Positions 30,347 through 35,803 of a stretch of DNA of 35,803 bases are shown piece after piece. Where the stretch lies: NCBI GenBank assembly GCA_964549495.1, contig CAZJWJ010000053.1, positions 1 to 35,803 of the forward strand, in the 5' to 3' direction. This DNA is from JACKBJ01 sp964549495. GTDB taxonomy: Bacteria; Chloroflexota; Anaerolineae; Epilineales; Epilineaceae. Numbering within the stretch: position 1 is the first letter of the stretch; each line of letters opens with the position of its first letter. A program made the translations under genes and the position numbers. The notes below the pieces were generated by a model. That model was not told where the DNA came from, made no database searches, and was given only the letters and a program-made list of their open reading frames with translations.

Positions 30347-32616
30347 GGCCTCGAACTGGACGTCGGGCGGGTCGCCGGTGTCGGTGTCGTCGATGTCGCC
30401 GTGACCAGGATGACGCCGGGTGTGAGCAGCAGGTCGGCGCCGCTCCCGACATAGGGCAGCGAGTCGAGCTCGACCTCCAGGTCGACCAGCTCTCGCAGCA
30501 GCCAGCCCTCGACGCCAGTGGAGATGACCACCACCTGCAGCCACTCGTCGTTCACCGTCCGGCCCAGGACGATCAGGCGATCGCCGACCTTCAGGTCGGA
30601 GATGCTGTCGAACTCGCGCGCGTCCGGGCCTTCCCGAAGCTGCACGGCCGCAAAGCCGACCACCGCGTCGTGCGTGGTGGTGATGGTCGCCTGCGGGGTC
30701 ACGTCCACGCCCACCGGAGCGCGGTCGATGTTCAATTCGTCGGCCGGCGCCGGTGCCGTGGCGTAGGCGATCTCGGTCGGCTCGAGGATGATGATGTTGG
30801 GCGTCGGGGTGGGTGTGGCCGGCGGCGGCGGCGCCACGCGCAGGCTCTCGGCCCGTCCGACGGCGGCCACCCGCCCTTCCTGGGCGATGTCGATCAGGTT
30901 GACGCTCAGGCTGTAGCTGCCCTCGTCGCGCGGGGCGTTCAGGTCGAAGCCGGCCTCGCCGAGGGGCTGCTCGGCCTGCTGGACCACCTGGCCGACCTCG
31001 TTGATCAGCGACCACTGCAGGCCGTATCGCACCTCGCTGACCCGCGGCTCGCCGGTCTCGATGAAGGCCGTGACCATGCGCCATAGCGAGGGGTCGAGCC
31101 CCGCTTCCACACCGTCCAGGACGATCTGCGAGAGGCGGTAGCGCTGGGCGATGTCGAAGGCCGGCGCCAGTCCTTCGGCGTCGTTGAGCCAGACCGTGTG
31201 CTTGCGGCGGTTGGCATCCCACCAGTAGAAGCGCCACATGCCCGTGGCGGGATCGCGCCCCAGCTCCGAGGCCTGGATGGTCGGCAGCTCGATGCGGTCG
31301 CGACTGCCGGGACTGATGCGTTCCGGAAGATCCGAGGCGGCCATGTCCAAGACCCGCGAGAGCGCGTCGCCGTAGCCGATGGGGCGCACGCTGCCGTCGG
31401 CCTCGACGATGTCGCGGCCCTGCATCGGCACCGAAAGCTGCAGCTTGCGGCGCTCGACCGACTGCAGGCCCCAGCGCAGCATGCTGTCCAGGGCCTCGAT
31501 CTCCAGCGGCGCGTCGTTGGGCAGGCGTACCCGCAGGCCATCGACGCTGCGGCCCAGGCCGCGCCAGTCCACCGGGCTGGGATCCCAGCCGCTGCTGGTG
31601 CGGCGGGGCATGGGTACCGTCACGTAGAGCTCGGCGCCCACCGCATCCAGGTCGGCATCCAGACGGGCGACCCAATCGGTGAAGACCCCGTAGAGATCGG
31701 CCGGGATCTCGCGGTAGTCGAGCACCAGGCCGTCCAGCCCGTCCCGCCGGACGATGGATACCAGCTCGGCGCGATGGCGCTCGCGCGCCGCCTGCCGCAG
31801 CAGGATGTTGGCCACCAGATCGTCGCGCAGGCGCGGCCCTTCCAGGTTGTCGACCACCCCGTAGACCCTCGCGCTGCGCGAGGGCACCCGGAAGGCCTGG
31901 CCTTCGATGCCGCCGTCGTCGCTGCGCAGGGTGTAGGCGCGCAACTCGAGGATGGGCAGCCGCGCCACGGCCGCCGGCACCGCCGCCGGGGGCGGCATCA
32001 GAAGCGCGGCCACCTGCGTGGTCGTATCGGCCGGCGCCTCGGTGAAGACCACGTAGCGCGGCACGAAGCGGTCCAGGGGTAGGAGCACCCGCGCCCGGTT
32101 CTCGCTGGCGAACTCCAATGGCAGCCATTGCCAACGCTGGCCGTCCCATCCGAAGGGATCGATGTAGGGCTCGCTGCCCTCTCGGATCTCCAAGAAGCTG
32201 CTCAGCCAAGCCTCGGCCGGCGCGGGCCCGCGCAGGTCGATCTCGAAGAAGGGGCTGATCGGGACGGCGCGACCGGGTAGGGGATCGGCGTCGCGCGGCG
32301 CGGCGTCGCGGCTGAAGAGCCCGACCCGGGCCGGCCGCAACACATCGCGGCGGCCCAACTCCAGCCAGCTGCCGCCCTGCCGGCTCTCTACCCGCGCATC
32401 CTGGCCCGGAACCAGCTTGGCATAGCCCAGACTGCGCAGTCGCGTGACGATGGAGACCGGCGGTAGGAGCAGGCCGGCCACGACCAGCAAGGGCAGGATC
32501 CAGCGCAGCGCGGCCCGCAGCCCGTCGGGCTCTCGCAAGCGCTCGCGAAGTTCCTGCAGCAGGAGCCGAACACGCCCCGAAAGGGACTCGTCCGTCGCTG
32601 CCATCTCTTCGGTCAT
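30343..32616 (-). CDS. Membrane-anchored GH18-like protein with C-terminal SH3-like domain
   Basis: About 757 residues from ATG 32616 (MTEEMAATDES); the frame is open to 32694 and another ATG is at 32604, so the start is uncertain. One transmembrane helix near the N-terminus (WILPLLVVAGLLLPPVSIV) is followed by a large outer part. A GH18/YaaH-like region has VYGVVDNLEG, GLDGLVLDYREIPADLYGVF and ELYVTVPMP; where family enzymes have DxDxE (DFE or DWE), this one has LDYRE, with Arg at the catalytic Glu position. SQIVLDGVEAGLDPSLWRM fits a later barrel strand. After a short Pro/Thr stretch (ATPTPTPN) a bacterial SH3-like domain follows (AVQLREGPDAREF, then VGDRLIVLGRT and EWLQV). Tail-to-tail with the pseudoprotease, stops overlapping by three bases. 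It could bind cell-wall glycan rather than cut it. Confidence 0.68.
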   Translation of the reverse strand: MTEEMAATDESLSGRVRLLLQELRERLREPDGLRAALRWILPLLVVAGLLLPPVSIVTRLRSLGYAKLVPGQDARVESRQGGSWLELGRRDVLRPARVGLFSRDAAPRDADPLPGRAVPISPFFEIDLRGPAPAEAWLSSFLEIREGSEPYIDPFGWDGQRWQWLPLEFASENRARVLLPLDRFVPRYVVFTEAPADTTTQVAALLMPPPAAVPAAVARLPILELRAYTLRSDDGGIEGQAFRVPSRSARVYGVVDNLEGPRLRDDLVANILLRQAARERHRAELVSIVRRDGLDGLVLDYREIPADLYGVFTDWVARLDADLDAVGAELYVTVPMPRRTSSGWDPSPVDWRGLGRSVDGLRVRLPNDAPLEIEALDSMLRWGLQSVERRKLQLSVPMQGRDIVEADGSVRPIGYGDALSRVLDMAASDLPERISPGSRDRIELPTIQASELGRDPATGMWRFYWWDANRRKHTVWLNDAEGLAPAFDIAQRYRLSQIVLDGVEAGLDPSLWRMVTAFIETGEPRVSEVRYGLQWSLINEVGQVVQQAEQPLGEAGFDLNAPRDEGSYSLSVNLIDIAQEGRVAAVGRAESLRVAPPPPATPTPTPNIIILEPTEIAYATAPAPADELNIDRAPVGVDVTPQATITTTHDAVVGFAAVQLREGPDAREFDSISDLKVGDRLIVLGRTVNDEWLQVVVISTGVEGWLLRELVDLEVELDSLPYVGSGADLLLTPGVILVTATSTTPTPATRPTSSSRP

Positions 32617-32727
32617 CTCCGATCCATCCCGCTCGTCTCCGCCGGCCTTCGGTTTCGATTCGGGCGCGCGATCTGCGCACGCCCGAGCGGCCAAGAATAT
32701 GTGCCGCCTCGACTAGCTGCAAGCAAG

Positions 32728-33990
32728 CTACGTGCCATCGATGCCGGCCTCGCCTCGTCCGGCGCGCTGCTGCAAGGCCTCGCAGGCCCGCTGCAGGATG
32801 GCCTGGGCCAGCGCCAGCTTGTCGGCCGCCTGGACGGGCGTGGCGGTGCCGGCCTCGACCATCAGGACGCGCTGCGGCCCGGGTCCGAAGCTGGCCGGCA
32901 CCGCATTGGCCACCACCAGGTCCAAGCCCTTGCGATCCAGCTTGCCCCGTGCGTTGACCTCCAGGTCCTCGGTCTCGGCCGCGAAGCCGATGCGGAAGGG
33001 GCGGGGCCGGTCCGAGGCTTCGAAGCGCTCGCGCAAGCCGACCAGGATGTCCGGGTTGCGCGCCAAGCGGAGCTGCATGTCACCGGGCTGCTTCTTGATC
33101 TTGCGATCGGCGATCTCGGCCGGACGGTAATCGGCCACGGCCGCGGTCATGACCAGCAGATCGCAGCCCTCGATCTGGTGCTCCACGGCTGCCTGCATCT
33201 CGAGCGCGCTCTCGACGGGGATCGCGCGCAGGCCGGCCATCGGCTCGACGGGCACCGGTCCGTGCACCAAGCGCACCTCCGCGCCCAGATCCCGCGCCAC
33301 CCGCGCCAGCGCCAGCCCCATCGAGCCGGTCGAGCGATTGGAGAGGAAGCGCACCGGATCGATGGCTTCTCGGGTGGGGCCGGCGGTAATCAGGACGCGG
33401 CGCCCGGCCAGCGGGCCGCCGCGGGCCAGGACGGCCCGCAGCGCGTCGACGATGCGCGCCGGTTCGGCCATCCTGCCCAGGCCGCGCTTGCCCGAGGCCA
33501 TGCGCCCCTCTTCGGGACCCACCCAGGTCGCACCTCGCGCATCGAGGCGCGCGACGTGCTCCTGCGTGGCCGGGTGAGACCACATGTTGGGCTCCATGGC
33601 CGGCGCCAGCAGCAAAGGCGCCGGGCAGGCCAGGGCCGTGCTGCCCAAGGCGTCCTCGGCCAAGCCCAGCGAGAGCTTGGCGATGCGATCGGCCGTCGCC
33701 GGGGCCACCAGCAAGGCTTGGGCGCGATGGGCCAAGGCCACGTGATCCATGGCCATCTCGCTGCCCGATGCCCAGAGGTCCGAGACCACCTCGCGGTGGG
33801 TGATGGCCCGGAAGGCCAGGGGGCGGACCAGCTCGCCGGCGGCGGAGGTCAGGATCGTGTCCACCTGCGCGCCCGCTTGGGTCAGCTGGCTGGCGATGGA
33901 CAGGGCCTTGTAGGCCGCGATCGATCCACTGACGCCCAGGGCGATGTGCTTGTCGGCCAGCGGATCGCGATAGACCAGCGCTTCGGTCAT
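32728..33990 (-). CDS. coaBC: Bifunctional phosphopantothenoylcysteine decarboxylase / phosphopantothenate-cysteine ligase
   Basis: 420 residues, two domains as usual. The N-terminal flavin-dependent CoaC part has HIALGVSGSIAAYKALSIAS, HVALAHRAQALLVAPATADRIAK with the active-site His83, and APAMEPNMW. The C-terminal CoaB part has VLITAGPTREAIDPVRFLSNRSTGSMG, VMTAAVADYRP and DRKIKK, with NPDILVGL. Two CoaC positions differ from the E. coli enzyme: PAMN is PAME (Glu133), and the active-site Cys in LACGxxGxGRM is Ser166 (RMASGKRGLGRMAEP). Such variants occur in some lineages as far as I recall. The enzyme makes 4'-phosphopantetheine for coenzyme A. Its start overlaps the coaX stop, so the two CoA genes form one unit. 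Confidence 0.94.
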   Translation of the reverse strand: MTEALVYRDPLADKHIALGVSGSIAAYKALSIASQLTQAGAQVDTILTSAAGELVRPLAFRAITHREVVSDLWASGSEMAMDHVALAHRAQALLVAPATADRIAKLSLGLAEDALGSTALACPAPLLLAPAMEPNMWSHPATQEHVARLDARGATWVGPEEGRMASGKRGLGRMAEPARIVDALRAVLARGGPLAGRRVLITAGPTREAIDPVRFLSNRSTGSMGLALARVARDLGAEVRLVHGPVPVEPMAGLRAIPVESALEMQAAVEHQIEGCDLLVMTAAVADYRPAEIADRKIKKQPGDMQLRLARNPDILVGLRERFEASDRPRPFRIGFAAETEDLEVNARGKLDRKGLDLVVANAVPASFGPGPQRVLMVEAGTATPVQAADKLALAQAILQRACEALQQRAGRGEAGIDGT

Positions 33991-34826
33991 GGACTGCCTT
34001 CCTCCGGCGCGGACCGCGGCGTCGTGCTGCCTCCGGCTTCGCCGCGGTGCAAGGCGTCGATCGACCGCAGGCCGTCCAGGATCAAGTCCGGCAGGTGATG
34101 TTGGATGCGGGGGACCAAGGGGGCCACCGCGCCGGCCATGCCGCCGGTGGCCACCACCGTCGGTGGCTGCGGGCCGCCGAGCTCGCGCTCCATCCGGGTC
34201 AGCATGCCGCCGACCAAGCCCGCGTAGCCGAAGAGGATGCCGGAGCGCATGCTATGCTCCGTGCTCCGACCGACCAGGGGCAGGGGCTGGCCGTCGGCCG
34301 GCGGGCTCAGATCGATCCGGCTCAGGCGCGCGCCGGCCGCCGCCAGGGCCGAGGCGGCCACGCCCACGCCCGGCGCGATGGCCCCGCCGGCAAAGCGGCC
34401 TTCGGCATCCACGACGTTGAAGGTCGTCGCCGTACCGAAGTCGACCACGATCACCGGCGCGCCGAAGCGCTCGCGCGCGGCCAGAGCATCGACCAGCCGA
34501 TCGCTGCCCAGCGACGCGGGCGGGTCGTAGTCCACCGCCATGCCGGTGCGCAGACCGGCCTCGACGATCAAGGCCCGGCAGCCGAAGAGCCGTCGGCACA
34601 TGTCGTCGATCACCGACGTGAGTGCCGGGACCACGCTGCAGAGCACCACGCGCTCGACCACCTCGGCCGACAGGCCATCCAGCTCGAGCAGCGCCCGCAC
34701 CAGGACCACGAACTCGTCGCGGGTTCGCCGGGCATCGCTGGGCAGCCGCCAGCGCGACCGCCAGCCCCCGGCATCGCCCAGACCCAGTCCGATCTGGCTG
34801 TTGCCGATGTCGATGGCCAGGAGCAC
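33987..34826 (-). CDS. coaX: Type III pantothenate kinase
   Basis: 279 residues starting at GTG 34826-34824. It has the three CoaX motifs: LLAIDIGNSQIGLGL (phosphate-1, ASKHA fold), GSDRLVDALAA (pantothenate binding) and VDFGTATTFNVVD (catalytic Asp region), followed by GGAIAPGV and VATGGMAG. It carries out the first committed step of CoA synthesis, in the cytoplasm, and is insensitive to CoA feedback in characterised members. Its last bases overlap the coaBC ATG, so pantothenate phosphorylation and the next two steps are co-expressed. The C-terminal 25 residues (GGSTTPRSAPEEGSP) look disordered. Five bp separate it from the upstream substrate-binding protein gene. Confidence 0.95.
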   Translation of the reverse strand: MLLAIDIGNSQIGLGLGDAGGWRSRWRLPSDARRTRDEFVVLVRALLELDGLSAEVVERVVLCSVVPALTSVIDDMCRRLFGCRALIVEAGLRTGMAVDYDPPASLGSDRLVDALAARERFGAPVIVVDFGTATTFNVVDAEGRFAGGAIAPGVGVAASALAAAGARLSRIDLSPPADGQPLPLVGRSTEHSMRSGILFGYAGLVGGMLTRMERELGGPQPPTVVATGGMAGAVAPLVPRIQHHLPDLILDGLRSIDALHRGEAGGSTTPRSAPEEGSP

Positions 34827-34831
34827 GATGG

Positions 34832-35803
34832 CTAGCGCCGTAGGTCGGCTTGCTCGACGAAGCGACCGACCGTCATCTCGCTGGCCGCCATCTCGCTCTC
34901 GATCAGACCGATCTCGCGCAAGAAATCCACCGACTCCTCCCAGGCATTCCGATCGATGGCCCCGAGCCGCTCGCCCGCCTCGACCTCCCAGAAGGGCAGC
35001 GAGGCCTCGAGCACCTCGCGCTGTGTATCGCGAACCGCGTCGTCGTCGGCTGCCGGGACCGCCTCCAAGGCGATCTCGAAGGCGGCCTCCGGATCCTCCA
35101 GCGTGGCGTGCAAGCCCTCCAGCATCGCGCCGACGATGGCCTGCACCACCTCCGGCCGCTCGTGCACCGCCTCCTCCGACACCACGATCCCGTTGGAGAC
35201 CAGATTGAAGCGATCGGCGATCTCCAGCACGCTCACGTCCTCGCCCTGCGCGCGCAGCTGCACCGGCTCGTTGGCCGCATAGCCGACCACGGCATCCACT
35301 CGGCCGGCCTGCAGAGCCTCGAGCTGCGCATAGCCCACCTCTTCGACCTCGACCGAATCCAGCGGAATCCCCGACCGTGCCAGCAGCGCCTGCCAGCCGA
35401 TCCAGCTGGCCCCGCCCCGCTCCGGGATCCCCACCCGCAGCCCGATCAGATCGTCGGCATCTTCGAGTTCCGTCTCCAGGCTGGCCACCACCACCGGAAA
35501 GCGCTGATACCAGCTGGCCACGAAGACCACCGGCAGTCCCTGCTCGCGCGCCAGGATCACCTGCTCGCCGGAGGCCACCACCGCATCCATGTCACCCGAG
35601 ACCAGGAGCGGCAAGAAGTCGAACTCGAAGCCGTACTCGAAGCTCGGCTCGAGCGACACCGGTCCGGCCTCGGCAAAGTGACCCTCCGCATCCGCGACGT
35701 AGACCGGTGTGAACTGCACATCGGCCTGATAGGGCAGCCCGATGGTCACCTCGACCATCTCCTGCCCCTCATCCTCCTCGACCTCGACCACTTCGGTCGG
35801 CTC
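34832..35803 (-). CDS. ABC transporter substrate-binding protein, NMT1/ThiY type (5' end outside window)
   Basis: About 323 residues visible; the start and any lipoprotein signal lie beyond the right edge. After an acidic linker (EVVEVEEDEGQEMVEV) the domain begins VTIGLPYQADVQFTPVYVADAEGHF, the NMT1/THI5-like pattern of proteins binding thiamine precursors, sulfonates or taurine. It continues DAVVASGEQVILAREQGLPVVFVAS, GLRVGIPERGGASWIGWQALL and VGYAQLEALQAGRVDAVVGYAANEP, all typical of this bilobed fold. The ligand cannot be named: pyrimidine precursors, riboflavin and sulfonates are all used by relatives. Permease and ATPase genes should lie upstream, outside the window. Five bp before coaX, so vitamin or cofactor precursor uptake would fit. 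Confidence 0.85.
   Translation of the reverse strand, partial: EPTEVVEVEEDEGQEMVEVTIGLPYQADVQFTPVYVADAEGHFAEAGPVSLEPSFEYGFEFDFLPLLVSGDMDAVVASGEQVILAREQGLPVVFVASWYQRFPVVVASLETELEDADDLIGLRVGIPERGGASWIGWQALLARSGIPLDSVEVEEVGYAQLEALQAGRVDAVVGYAANEPVQLRAQGEDVSVLEIADRFNLVSNGIVVSEEAVHERPEVVQAIVGAMLEGLHATLEDPEAAFEIALEAVPAADDDAVRDTQREVLEASLPFWEVEAGERLGAIDRNAWEESVDFLREIGLIESEMAASEMTVGRFVEQADLRR

Noticed and set aside
30194..32722. An 842-codon minus-strand frame over the GH18-like gene
   Set aside because: Off-frame Arg/Gly/Pro/Ala-rich reading; the frame with recognisable barrel, SH3 and membrane segments is the neighbouring one.
1..35803. Search for tRNA-Sec, selA/selB/selD, CRISPR arrays, rRNA, tRNA or phage genes
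   Set aside because: None recognised in the window; the selenocysteine machinery, if present, is elsewhere in the genome.

Overview
The window is high-GC bacterial chromosome. It has no rRNA, tRNA, CRISPR array, phage module or complete insertion sequence. The best taxonomic guess is an uncultured Chloroflexota (Anaerolineae-like) bacterium. This is inferred from the Pro/Thr-rich 'TPT' linkers in secreted proteins, the short '(I/F)(Y/F)LPF' tail motif on exported proteins, the adjacent DUF1800/DUF1501 pair behind an ECF sigma factor, and dense overlapping ATGA gene junctions. No marker gene here fixes it. A run of 10 Ns at 28982-28991 shows the contig is scaffolded.

Layout. (a) 1-1280, minus strand, left-edge partial: an exported thioredoxin-fold protein whose frame carries a TGA exactly where the first Cys of a CxxC motif belongs. 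The TGA is followed at once by a two-stem hairpin with a GGUC loop. It is read here as a candidate selenoprotein and is the most interesting object in the window. (b) 1566-2429: a YycJ/WalJ-type metallo-beta-lactamase-fold hydrolase. (c) 2837-7614: an overlapping operon of ECF sigma factor, membrane anti-sigma-like protein, Tat-exported DUF1800 protein and Tat-exported DUF1501 protein, closed by a strong hairpin terminator. (d) 7740-9208, minus: a TerC-family membrane protein and a universal stress protein. (e) 9599-11815: a large secreted protein ending in a von Willebrand A domain. (f) 11970-15469, minus: dodecin, a 164-bp fold-back repeat, a SpoIIAA-like STAS protein, a baeRF-like protein, a coiled-coil membrane protein and a NarL-type regulator lacking its phospho-acceptor Asp. 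(g) 15513-18905, minus: RseP-type site-2 protease, HEAT-repeat protein and an unrecognised protein with a triple internal repeat.

(h) 19080-26876, plus: prfA, prmC, a GT4 and a GT9 (heptosyltransferase-like) glycosyltransferase, then an ADP-heptose kinase, an ADP-heptose adenylyltransferase and murJ. This strip links translation termination to cell-envelope glycan synthesis. (i) 26973-32616: two unrecognised membrane proteins, a subtilisin-fold protein that has lost all three catalytic residues, and a convergent GH18-like/SH3 membrane protein that also lacks its canonical catalytic Glu. (j) 32728-35803, minus: coaBC and coaX, preceded by a right-edge-partial NMT1/ThiY-type ABC substrate-binding protein.

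Most long ORFs in other frames are GC-driven shadows and were left out. Functional calls rest on motif recognition by eye; no database search was possible.
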